In this document: piece after piece, positions 26,388 through 34,171 of the stretch
Position numbering within the stretch: position 1 is the first letter of the stretch
Layout of the letters: every line of letters starts with the position of its first letter
Assembly: GCF_029910655.1 (NCBI RefSeq)
Contig: NZ_CP123897.1
Location: forward strand, 5,135,547 to 5,199,546
Reading direction: 5' to 3'
DNA length: 64,000 bases
Source of the DNA: Methylomonas sp. UP202
GTDB taxonomy: Bacteria > Pseudomonadota > Gammaproteobacteria > Methylococcales > Methylomonadaceae
Program-made: the position numbers and the translations under genes
The notes under the pieces: generated by a model
What the model was told of the DNA's origin: nothing
Databases searched by the model: none
What the model saw: the letters and a program-made list of their open reading frames with translations, nothing else

Positions 26388-27503
26388 CTAAGGGGTAGCG
26401 CCGAATATCCGGCTGTTCATGCGCTCGACCACGCCGGCTATATGGCCGTCGGACAGGTGAGCGTAACGCTTTACCATGTCCAGGGTCCGGTGACCGAGGA
26501 CGGCGGCAATATCCACCATGGATGCGCCGCCCATTGCCAGATAAGACGCGGTGCAATGTCGCAAGTCATGCCAACGAAAATTATTGACCTCGGCGCGTAT
26601 CAAAGCGTTTAACCACGCTTTTTTAAGCTCGATAGGCTTATGTGGGTGGGTAGGCGAAGGAAACACAAGCAAAGTATCAAGCCGCCTAACCTTGTTGAGT
26701 TTTTGCAGCTCGACCAGGGCTTGACTTGCCAACGGTACGCGGCGGCGGTCGCCGTTCTTGGTTTCGTGCAGGATGATGCAGGACTCGGACAGATTGACCA
26801 CGCCCCACGCGGTTTCGGTGGGCGGGTTTTCCGGTTCGCGCCAATACAGGTTCATGGTTTCGCTTTGGCGCATGCCGGTAGAGATTGCCAACACGAAGGC
26901 TGGATAAAGCAAAGAGTTGGGCGATTCCTTGCAAGCAGTTGTCAGTCTGGCCAATTCGTCATCATCCAGAAAGCGAACGATACCACGTGGCAGTTCCGGC
27001 AACTCCACTCGGCCATCTCTTAACGGTGACTGCTCAAGCCAGTGCCATTCGTTCACACAGCGTTTCAAGATGTCCTTGGCGACAACAAAATATTTGTTGA
27101 TGGTGGCCGGTGATAACGGCTTGCCCTTACGACCTTCTTTAGCCAGGCTATCGCGGGCTTGGGCAAAAGTGGCAGTGGATAGGTCGGCCATCACGCAATG
27201 GCCTATTTGAGCCTTCCACCATGCCAGCATCGGGCGGCGGTTGCGTTGTTCGGTGGTGTTGAAGCGTATCGGCAAAACATCTGAGCCGTAACGGTCTATG
27301 GCATCGGCGAAGGTGTGTTTTTTTGCCTCGGTGGTTTTGAAGTGTCGGCCTTCTCTGATTGCCGACTCAGTATCTTGTATCCATTTCTTGGCAGCTGTTA
27401 GCCTTTGGAATGTAGCAGTTTGTGTCGGGTAACCTTTTAGCCTGATTTCGGCGGTATAACGCGGCTTGCCGTCTTTGTCGGTGCGTTCTTTGATTCGCGC
27501 CAT
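26388..27503 (-). CDS. tyrosine integrase
   Basis: Site-specific recombinase of 371 residues that would integrate and excise the element at the tRNA-Thr att site. Order: N-terminal arm-binding domain (RIKERTDKDGKPRYTAEIRL), SAM-like core-binding domain (about 65-165), then the catalytic domain with Arg in TGMRQSE (about 211), HDLRH (about 313), LGHR (about 338) and the nucleophile Tyr in VKRYAHL (about 346). All catalytic residues are present, so it should be active. It starts 282 bp inside attR and reads away from it, at the end opposite the tRNA gene. Confidence 0.95.
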   Translation of the reverse strand: MARIKERTDKDGKPRYTAEIRLKGYPTQTATFQRLTAAKKWIQDTESAIREGRHFKTTEAKKHTFADAIDRYGSDVLPIRFNTTEQRNRRPMLAWWKAQIGHCVMADLSTATFAQARDSLAKEGRKGKPLSPATINKYFVVAKDILKRCVNEWHWLEQSPLRDGRVELPELPRGIVRFLDDDELARLTTACKESPNSLLYPAFVLAISTGMRQSETMNLYWREPENPPTETAWGVVNLSESCIILHETKNGDRRRVPLASQALVELQKLNKVRRLDTLLVFPSPTHPHKPIELKKAWLNALIRAEVNNFRWHDLRHCTASYLAMGGASMVDIAAVLGHRTLDMVKRYAHLSDGHIAGVVERMNSRIFGATP

Positions 27504-27650
27504 GATTGACCCTCTCTTGGGGTAGCAACCGGCGATTTGGTATGATGCGCTCAGCCATTGCTTAACCCTGTTCGTTAAGTGAATCGGCAGGGCTTGTCGG
27601 TGCTGGTAACACCCTCAAGCCCGTTTTGTTTGTGAGCTAGAGTATAAATC

Positions 27651-27670
27651 TTTGTCCCATTTTTGTCCCA
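27651..27670 (+). repeat. paired TTTGTCCCA repeats, right end (candidate integrase arm sites)
   Basis: TTTGTCCCA at 27651-27659 and 27662-27670, start-to-start 11 bp, matching the left-end pair in sequence, spacing and orientation. They sit between the integrase start and attR, 115 bp inside attR. Confidence 0.65.
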
Positions 27671-27785
27671 ATTAAATATAAAAACAGGCCAAAAACGGCA
27701 AAAGATGGCAGCAACAAAAATCACATAACTAGTTGTATTTCATTGTTATTTATTGTTACTGATTGTTGTTGGCTTTTGCCTAAAT

Positions 27786-27838
27786 CGCACTCGTAACGCG
27801 AAGGTCGTAGGTTCGATTCCTATTGCCGGCACCATTTA
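27786..27838 (+). repeat. attR, 53-bp direct repeat
   Basis: Exact copy of 18348-18400, carrying the 3' half of tRNA-Thr without its 5' half. It marks the displaced original chromosomal tRNA end or an element-borne copy. Confidence 0.95.
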
Positions 27839-28302
27839 CGTCAATAAGTTATAAGGCCTTTGAGCCCGCTAGAATCAGTCCTGGGACATTGTCGGGACAG
27901 TTCAGAATAAAACACCTCAATAACAGACAATAAATGCCATCGTGCCGCCCGGCTATGACTCCCCACACGAATGGCTCGTCATTGATTAAGAGACCGCCAT
28001 CGCATCCCCACTGCTTCAACGCTTTCAGAAGATATCCAGTTCCAAATGTTGTAATCGACAGTTATCAGCCAGCATTTTTGCATGGGAACAGTCAACTTTC
28101 TGGCAGCTTTTGCCCGCGTCAAAACCGGTTTACAATCCGCGCTGCATCCTGGCTTACCCGTAACCTGTTGTGTAAGAGCTATTTCGGCGAAGTATCGTAG
28201 TTTTTCGACTATCCGTATGATACGCGCCCTGGCTCAAACTATTCGAATCCTGAAACCTCGGTCGGCCCGTCGATATGCCGCGCCGACCGCAGTATTGACT
28301 GG
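27839..28302. other. intergenic stretch with relic of a second element's left end
   Basis: No convincing gene in 464 bp. Just outside attR, GGGACA occurs at 27883-27888 and 27894-27899, again 11 bp apart and 44 bp from the att core. It is followed at 27901-27934 by TTCAGAATAAAACACCTCAA and on to CAATAAA, which differs from the left-end sequence at 18462-18496 by only a few bases. So the flank looks like the beginning of a related element. The remaining 350 bp up to purC shows only spurious frames. Confidence 0.55.
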
Positions 28303-29202
28303 CTAGATTCCGACCAACTTCAACTCGGCTTCCCGGTACTTTTCGGCGCATTTGCGGCTGACTTCCTCGGGGAGTTTTGGGCCGGGGGCGGTTTTGTTCC
28401 AGTCCAGGGTTTCCAAGTAATCGCGCAAATATTGCTTGTCGAAGCTGGGAGGGCTAATGCCGACTTGGTATTGCTCGACCGGCCAGAAGCGCGACGAGTC
28501 TGGCGTCAGCGCTTCGTCGATCAAATAGACCTTGCCGCTGTCGTCCTGGCCGAATTCGAATTTGGTGTCGGCGATGATAATACCGCGCGCCAGCGCGTAT
28601 TCGGCGGCGCTGCTGTAAAGCCGGACGCTGACGTCGCGAATCTGGTCGGCGACCTCTATGCCGACCAGATTAACGGTATCGGCAAAGCTGATGTTTTCGT
28701 CGTGAACGCCGACCTCGGCCTTGCTCGAGGGCGTGTAGATCGGTTCGGGCAGTTGCTGCGCTTGTTGCAAGCCGGCAGGGAGCGCGATGCCGCAAACCTG
28801 GCCGGTGCGCTGGTAGTCTTTCCAGCCGGAACCGATCAGATAGCCTCGGACGATGGCCTCGATAGGCAATGGTTTGAGCCGTTTGACGATGATCGCCCGG
28901 CCCTCGACGGGTGCCCGCAAGGCCGGGTCCGGAATCACGTCGGCCAGCGACAAATCGTCGCTCAAATGGTTGGGAATGATGTCGCGCATCCGGGCGAACC
29001 AGAAGTTGGACACCCGAGTTAGGACTTGTCCCTTGCCCGGAATCGGGTCGGGCATGATCACATCGAAGGCCGACATCCGATCGGTCGTGACGATTAGCAA
29101 ATGTTCTGCGTCGATTTCGTACATATCGCGGACCTTGCCGCGACCCAGCAGTTTAAGATTAGGCAGGTAAGATTCGTAAAGTGCGGCGGGGGCGGTCGTC
29201 AT
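28303..29202 (-). CDS. purC: phosphoribosylaminoimidazole-succinocarboxamide synthase (SAICAR synthetase)
   Basis: Joins CAIR and aspartate with ATP in purine synthesis. The 299-residue form is the longer type of SAICAR synthetase, as in yeast Ade1 and many proteobacteria, rather than the about 237-residue E. coli type. Motifs: [11 protein letters not shown] (ATP loop), [38 protein letters not shown] in near-canonical form, and [20 protein letters not shown]. First chromosomal gene after the integrated element. Confidence 0.96.
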   Translation of the reverse strand: MTTAPAALYESYLPNLKLLGRGKVRDMYEIDAEHLLIVTTDRMSAFDVIMPDPIPGKGQVLTRVSNFWFARMRDIIPNHLSDDLSLADVIPDPALRAPVEGRAIIVKRLKPLPIEAIVRGYLIGSGWKDYQRTGQVCGIALPAGLQQAQQLPEPIYTPSSKAEVGVHDENISFADTVNLVGIEVADQIRDVSVRLYSSAAEYALARGIIIADTKFEFGQDDSGKVYLIDEALTPDSSRFWPVEQYQVGISPPSFDKQYLRDYLETLDWNKTAPGPKLPEEVSRKCAEKYREAELKLVGI

Positions 29203-29405
29203 TGGTTTGGCGTGGTCTGCAGTGAATATTCGAAGATTTTACCATCAAGTGACGGAGCCAGGCAGCGCCGGCTTGGAGCGGCGAATAGAGAAACCGGTGG
29301 GGAGAGTAACGAAAAAGACCCGCCGCCCCGGAGTGAGGGGCAGCGGACAAGCACAGAGCTATGGAACGAACGGCTTAAAAAACAACGAGGAGGTACAACT
29401 AAAAA

Positions 29406-29567
29406 CTAGGCGCGAAACGAGCCGTTGAAATCGAGGTTGCTCGAGATCGTGGCGGCTCCAAACAGCATCGTGGAAATCACGAATTCGCCGGACATAAAGC
29501 CAAACACGCCGGCCGTGAAAAACAGGCCGGTCAGAATGTCACGGTAAAGGTTTTTGGATGATTTCAT
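29406..29567 (-). CDS. small membrane protein of unknown function (53 aa)
   Basis: Starts at the ATG at 29567 behind an AGGAG ribosome site 6 nt away; an earlier in-frame start (29606) has none. The product MKSSKNLYRDILTGLF has a basic, short N-terminus and a hydrophobic region of about 30 residues (LTGLFFTAGVFGFMSGEFVI and on) that could span the membrane once or as a hairpin. No family recognised. Stands alone between purC and yigZ. Confidence 0.5.
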   Translation of the reverse strand: MKSSKNLYRDILTGLFFTAGVFGFMSGEFVISTMLFGAATISSNLDFNGSFRA

Positions 29568-29803
29568 TTGGACTCCTAGACTGAAACAGTCGAATGCAAT
29601 GAACACGACTTCACTATAAGGCCCAGGCGTTTTATTTACAATACAGCAATCCGTAGATGCTTTGTTTCAAATTTGTATACAATGTTGCCATCAAGTTGTC
29701 ATCTGTGCCAGATATAAATTGAATGTTGATGATTCGCAACAGAATAAGTTAGGTTGCGACCGGTATGATTCCGGCGTCCGCGCGTGGCCATTTGATTGAC
29801 GGG

Positions 29804-30367
29804 CTAAATCCGAATCAGCGCCTGAAGCGCGGCGAGTTGGTGTTTGGGTAGCTTGACGCGCAACGTCACCGAATCGGCGAAATCTTGGTGGACAATAACG
29901 CCGTCCAGCTTTTTCAAATGGTAGTCCAGCATTTGGAGACGCGAGTAATCCAGGGATAGTTCGCACTCGGCGAATTCGATATGTTCAACGATTTGCGCGG
30001 CGTCGATGACCTGCTTGGCGAGACTGCCATAGGCGCGGGTCAAACCGCCGGCCCCCAGCTTGACGCCCCCGTAATAACGCACCACCGCGACGCACAGGTT
30101 GATTAATTGCTTACCGTCCAAGTGTTGAAAAATCGGCTTGCCGGCCGTGCCGCTGGGTTCGCCGGCATCGTTGCAGCGGCCGATCAGTCCGTCCGCTCCG
30201 AGAACTCGGTAGGCAAAGGCGACGTGACTGGCGCCGGAATGTTGGACGCGTAAACTCTCTATAAACAGCAGCGCATCGCGTTCCCGGGAGCAGGGGCAAA
30301 CGACGCCGATGAAACGCGATTTTTTGATGAGTTCTTCGACCGCCCATTCGGCGACTACGGTTTTCAC
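29804..30367 (-). CDS. yigZ: YigZ/IMPACT family protein
   Basis: A 187-residue protein of the YigZ (UPF0029) family, related to eukaryotic IMPACT, a translation-associated regulator; the bacterial role is unclear. The motif GRCNDAGEPSGTAGKPIF and VRYYGGVKLGAGGLTRAYG are diagnostic. I take the GTG at 30367, one base after the ABC ATPase stop. The frame is open to 30442, but that extension overlaps the ATPase gene and lacks family similarity. Confidence 0.9.
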   Translation of the reverse strand: MKTVVAEWAVEELIKKSRFIGVVCPCSRERDALLFIESLRVQHSGASHVAFAYRVLGADGLIGRCNDAGEPSGTAGKPIFQHLDGKQLINLCVAVVRYYGGVKLGAGGLTRAYGSLAKQVIDAAQIVEHIEFAECELSLDYSRLQMLDYHLKKLDGVIVHQDFADSVTLRVKLPKHQLAALQALIRI

Positions 30368-30368
30368 G

Positions 30369-31112
30369 CTACAGCAGGTCGGCGATCTGGGGATGCCGAC
30401 TATACAAAGTGCCCCGGAAGGTTTCGATTTGAACTTCGTCATTTCGGAGCGGCCTGGGAATGTCGACCACGATGTCGGCGACGATGCGCATCGGCGATGG
30501 CGATAAAAAAATCAGCCTGTCGGCCAATGCGATGGCCTCGCGCAAATCGTGGCTGACGAACAACACGGTGTGCGGGCGCTGTTGCCACAGCGTGTATAAC
30601 AGGTTACGGACCTGACGGGCGCTCGGCGCGTCCAGCGACACGAAGGGTTCGTCCATCAACAGCAAGTCCGGATCGATCGCGAAGGCGCGTATGACCGCCA
30701 CCCGACGTTGCATGCCGAGCGACAGGCGCTCGGGAAATTCGTGCTGAACATCGCCGAGCTGCATCGCGTCCAGCAAGGCGTCGATCAATTCGGTCGGCGG
30801 TTTGGCGGGAAAGACCAGTTCGATGTTGCGGCGCACGTCGTACCACGGCAGCAACCTGGGACTCTGAAACACGTAGCCGATTCTCGGCCGGCTCGCGAGG
30901 CGGCCGATGCGAATCTGGCCCTGGTACTGGCTGTCCAGGCCGGCGATCATGTTCAGCAGCGTGGTTTTGCCGCAGCCGGACGGTCCCAACAGGCAGACGA
31001 ACTGGTCGCGCGCCACCCGGAGCTGCAAATCGGCGATGGCCTTATGCTGGCGGTCGGCGGCATGCTCGGGTCGGTAAGTCTTGTCGAGGATGCTGATTTC
31101 TATATCGGTCAT
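30369..31112 (-). CDS. ABC transporter ATP-binding protein (NitT/TauT type)
   Basis: A 247-residue ATPase that powers import with the adjacent permease. Walker A GPSGCGKT is at 43-50, the Q-loop in YVFQSPRLLPW, Walker B LLLMDEPFVSLD, and the H-loop in LFVSHDLREA. The signature motif is LSLGMQRR rather than LSGGQ, a variant seen in some NitT/TauT ATPases. Starts at the ATG at 31112, overlapping the permease stop (ATGA). The reading frame upstream of this ATG is spurious. Confidence 0.93.
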   Translation of the reverse strand: MTDIEISILDKTYRPEHAADRQHKAIADLQLRVARDQFVCLLGPSGCGKTTLLNMIAGLDSQYQGQIRIGRLASRPRIGYVFQSPRLLPWYDVRRNIELVFPAKPPTELIDALLDAMQLGDVQHEFPERLSLGMQRRVAVIRAFAIDPDLLLMDEPFVSLDAPSARQVRNLLYTLWQQRPHTVLFVSHDLREAIALADRLIFLSPSPMRIVADIVVDIPRPLRNDEVQIETFRGTLYSRHPQIADLL

Positions 31113-31867
31113 CGCCGCCACCGTCGCGCCTTGGCATCCAGCGGTCTGAGCACCAGCCATTCCAAGATTTGAATCACCGCGACGAACGCAATCGTATAAG
31201 CCAACAAGCTGGCGACGTCGAACAACTGGAAAAACAGATGCAATTGATAGCCCATGCCGTTGCCGCGGCCGAGCAACTCGACGACCAGGATGATCTTCCA
31301 GATCAGCGCCAGACCGGAGCGGGTCGCGCTCATCACGAACGGATGCAGTTGCGGCCAGACGACGTGCCGCAGGGTTTTGGCGGGACTGAAGCCGTAACTG
31401 CGGGCCATGTCCAGTAAATCCCGGTCCAGCGCGCGGGTGCCCTCGCGTATCGTCACCGCCACGTTGGGCAATTTGTTGATGACGACCGCCAGGATCGCCG
31501 CGGATTCGGACAGACCGAACCAGACGTAACATAGGATGATGGTGACCAGGGCTGGGATGTTCAAAAATAACACCAACCAGTTGTCGAAAAAGGCATCCAG
31601 CTGTTTATGCCGGCCGAGTACCAAGCCCAGTGCGCAGCCCAACAACATCGCGATCGTAAAACTGATCGAAAGGCGTAGTAGCGTGACGCCTAAGTGATAA
31701 GGCAATTCGCCGGAAGCTACTGCCCGGTAAAGGGTGACAGCGACACGGCTGGGCGGCGGTAGGCTGGGATTGGCCGCCGCCGTGGCGACCAGACTCCACA
31801 GCGCGATCAGGAGCGCCAGCGAGGCCAGAGGCACCGCAATGCGGGGCAAGCAAAATGGTACCGCCAC
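31109..31867 (-). CDS. ABC transporter permease (NitT/TauT type)
   Basis: A 252-residue inner-membrane permease of the SsuC/TauC/NrtB type with about six transmembrane helices. The EAA-like coupling loop is ARSYGFSPAKTLRHVVWPQL, family-typical, which contacts the ATPase. Between the solute-binding protein gene (2 bp upstream) and the ATPase gene (overlapping stop/start). Confidence 0.92.
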   Translation of the reverse strand: MAVPFCLPRIAVPLASLALLIALWSLVATAAANPSLPPPSRVAVTLYRAVASGELPYHLGVTLLRLSISFTIAMLLGCALGLVLGRHKQLDAFFDNWLVLFLNIPALVTIILCYVWFGLSESAAILAVVINKLPNVAVTIREGTRALDRDLLDMARSYGFSPAKTLRHVVWPQLHPFVMSATRSGLALIWKIILVVELLGRGNGMGYQLHLFFQLFDVASLLAYTIAFVAVIQILEWLVLRPLDAKARRWRR

Positions 31868-31869
31868 GG

Positions 31870-32835
31870 TCAGTCGGTCGACCAGAATGTCCCGGCTTGG
31901 AGACGATCGGCGCCGCCGGTCAACTTATTGCCGCTTAAGCCGTGCAATAGCGTGAAAATGGCCCGAGCAGCGTCTTGTTGCGGAGCGCCCCAGGCTTCCA
32001 CCCGGCCTTGGCAATAGCGCTGACGCAAGCGGTCTTGCTCGGTCGGCGTCGCGGCGTCGGTGAGCGGTAGTATTTTTTGCCAGGAGGCATCGGAGCTGCA
32101 CAAAGTATCGCGAGCTTGCCGGCTCAAGGTCAGAAACTGCAAGAAATCGGTCTTATGCGAATCAGCCCAGTCCTGTTTGAACACGTAACCCAGGCTGGGA
32201 ACGGTTTCGGTAATGCCGAGTTTGGCGATGATGTCTTCGCCGCTAAGCAAGGCTCGGTAACCGAGGCTCTCCAGATGCGCGGCGAACTGCCAATAGGTCA
32301 ACAAGGCGTCCAGCCGCTTGCTCTGCAATTGCTGGCCGAGCAACGGCGGAGCGGCGTAGACTTTCTCGACGCTGGCGTTCAAGTCGAGTTGCTGTTGCTT
32401 GCCCAAGGCTTGCAGTAACAGCCAGTTCTTATCGAGCTCGCCGCCGGCCACACCGAGTTTTTTACCGGGCAAATCGGCTAGGGTTTTGATCGGGCTATCC
32501 GCCGGGACCAACAACACGCCGGAGGTATCGGCATAGGGATAAAAACTGTAGGCGTGGCCTTCCGCGCGCATTGCGGAAGTCCAAATCCAGTCCGAGACGA
32601 TGACGTCGACCGCGCCGGCTTGCAATGCCACCTTGCCAGCCTGCTGATTGGCGATCGCCACCGCTTCCAGGCTGAAGCCGGCTTTTTCCAGCAAGCCCTG
32701 GTCGCGCATCGCCGCCAATTCCCAGTTCAGGGTACCGGCCGCCATGGTACCCAGGCGAATGGGCGTCTTATCGGCATGCGCCGCATTGCCAATGCATAAA
32801 AACACTACGCTGAGTAAACAATTTTTGACGTTCAT
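31870..32835 (-). CDS. ABC transporter periplasmic substrate-binding protein (SsuA/NMT1-like)
   Basis: First gene of the SBP-permease-ATPase operon. Signal peptide 1-21 (MNVKNCLLSVVFLCIGNAAHA), then a type II periplasmic binding protein: IRLGTMAAGTLNWELAAM, VDVIVSDWIWTSAMRAEG, and LADLPGKKLGVAGGELDKNW. The family imports sulfonates, taurine, nitrate, pyrimidine precursors and others; 321 residues. The ligand cannot be read from sequence, and no metabolic gene nearby fixes it. Confidence 0.9.
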   Translation of the reverse strand: MNVKNCLLSVVFLCIGNAAHADKTPIRLGTMAAGTLNWELAAMRDQGLLEKAGFSLEAVAIANQQAGKVALQAGAVDVIVSDWIWTSAMRAEGHAYSFYPYADTSGVLLVPADSPIKTLADLPGKKLGVAGGELDKNWLLLQALGKQQQLDLNASVEKVYAAPPLLGQQLQSKRLDALLTYWQFAAHLESLGYRALLSGEDIIAKLGITETVPSLGYVFKQDWADSHKTDFLQFLTLSRQARDTLCSSDASWQKILPLTDAATPTEQDRLRQRYCQGRVEAWGAPQQDAARAIFTLLHGLSGNKLTGGADRLQAGTFWSTD

Positions 32836-33028
32836 CGGTTTAAGTCGTAAGTTTTGTGTCGCGCGGATTTTAGCTCAGCCGCCGCCGATTGGAGAAGGTT
32901 TGTTGCGCGGGCATGCAACAAACGCGAATTTGGAGCGCCTAACATTAAATTTCGCGCTGTTTCGGGACAGCCGTCGCCGGAGTAGCCCGGCAGCCAAATG
33001 CAATTACAACCAAACATCAGGAGAACGT

Positions 33029-34171
33029 ATGAATAAAACTAGGATACTTTGGGCAAGCGGCTTGTTGGCGATTCTGACGATAGCCATCGCCTGGCTGCTA
33101 GTGCCACCGGAATGGGATATGTCGATCGAACAACTCAATCAAGCTTCGCCGCCTTCAGCCGGCGCGACGATCGAACCTAAAACCTCGGACGGCGCGGTTT
33201 ACGGCAAATTCCTAAAAGACAGTCTTTCCTTCATTACACCGGGCATTCCTCCGACCGGCAACTACTTCCTGGGACGGAACTATCAATGGAACGGCATGTT
33301 CAGCCCGCGTTGGCAACTGTATAGCGGCAAGGCCACGCGGGCCTTGTTGGCGGCCGGACGCTTGGCCGACGCCCGCAAGGCTTTCATGGCAATGAAAGTG
33401 GGAGCCGATTCGATAGGCGTGGACGGCAGCGTGCCGTTCCAGTTGCCCGAATCGATGCGAGGCTACACGATCACGCCGGGTATCGTTGCTCAAGCGGCCA
33501 GTTTTTTTCTCGGCGAGTCCTGTTTGGCGGTTAAGGCGCTGAATCAATATCCGAGCGAAACAGCGGTCCAAGTCGGAAGCGATGCCGAGCGCAAGGCGGT
33601 CAGCGCCGCCCTGGCCCGGTCGCTGGCCTGGTTGGAGTCTCAAGACGAATCCTTGTACAACGCCGACCTTTACGCGGCAAATCGCTTGCTGTTCGATGCC
33701 GTGGCTTATCAAGCCTGCGGCTCCCTTTTCGAAGACGAATTCGCGCTGAATTTAGTTGAAGGTTACTTGGAAACCGCTTTGGAAAAATTCGACGGTACCG
33801 CCGGCTATTTCATCGAGAAATCCGGTTGGGATACCCACTATCAAGCCGTAGCGATCAATCAGATCAATGAGCTGCTGATGGCGGGCTATGACGGCGTTCA
33901 TACTGAGACCCTGCAAGCCGACTTGAAGCTGGCCGCGCAGTGGCTGGCCGCCCGAGTCGGCGACGACGGCGTGCTGCACTCGGACGGCAATACCCGCACG
34001 TGCTGGAGCGGCGAAACTATTTTGGGCGGCGACAAATTGGTGGATGCCCGCGAAGTCTGGCGGGCCTTGGCCTATAGCGGCATGCGTTTCAAGGACGACG
34101 CCATGCAAAGCGCCGCCAATCGCCTGGCCAATTGGTTGCGGACCAAGCCGACCACGACTTGCGTCAGGTAA
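33029..34171 (+). CDS. membrane-anchored periplasmic protein of unknown function
   Basis: A 380-residue protein from the ATG at 33029, behind a CAGGAGAA ribosome site; the frame is open much further upstream but that part is the antisense of the solute-binding protein gene. One N-terminal transmembrane anchor (ILWASGLLAILTIAIAWLLV), then a helical periplasmic body with tryptophans and paired helices (SGKATRALLAAGRLADARKA, RSLAWLESQDESLYNADLYA), which could be an alpha/alpha toroid of the kind found in glycan-active enzymes. I recognise no family. It overlaps the convergent GGDEF/EAL gene by 8 bp. Confidence 0.7.
   Translation: MNKTRILWASGLLAILTIAIAWLLVPPEWDMSIEQLNQASPPSAGATIEPKTSDGAVYGKFLKDSLSFITPGIPPTGNYFLGRNYQWNGMFSPRWQLYSGKATRALLAAGRLADARKAFMAMKVGADSIGVDGSVPFQLPESMRGYTITPGIVAQAASFFLGESCLAVKALNQYPSETAVQVGSDAERKAVSAALARSLAWLESQDESLYNADLYAANRLLFDAVAYQACGSLFEDEFALNLVEGYLETALEKFDGTAGYFIEKSGWDTHYQAVAINQINELLMAGYDGVHTETLQADLKLAAQWLAARVGDDGVLHSDGNTRTCWSGETILGGDKLVDAREVWRALAYSGMRFKDDAMQSAANRLANWLRTKPTTTCVR

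Larger units (their letters stand above)
18348..27838. mobile_element. tRNA-Thr integrative element (about 9.5 kb)
   Basis: A 53-bp stretch covering the tRNA 3' half plus 4 bp recurs exactly at 27786-27838, bounding 9.4 kb that contains a tyrosine integrase, an AlpA-like protein, a primase/helicase, toxin-antitoxin genes and AT-rich unknown genes. Apart from one small secreted-protein gene, all its genes read leftward. No capsid, portal, tail or conjugation genes are visible, so it is not a full prophage or ICE; a phage satellite or a mobilisable/integrative plasmid-like island is more likely. It sits between hisI/tRNA-Thr and purC. Confidence 0.93.

Noticed and set aside
18348..27838. Complete prophage or conjugative element
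   Set aside because: No terminase large subunit, portal, capsid, tail, lysis, relaxase or type IV secretion gene is visible.
27934..28200. 88-codon frame between attR and purC
   Set aside because: Low-complexity, no ribosome site, and partly overlaps the relic element end.
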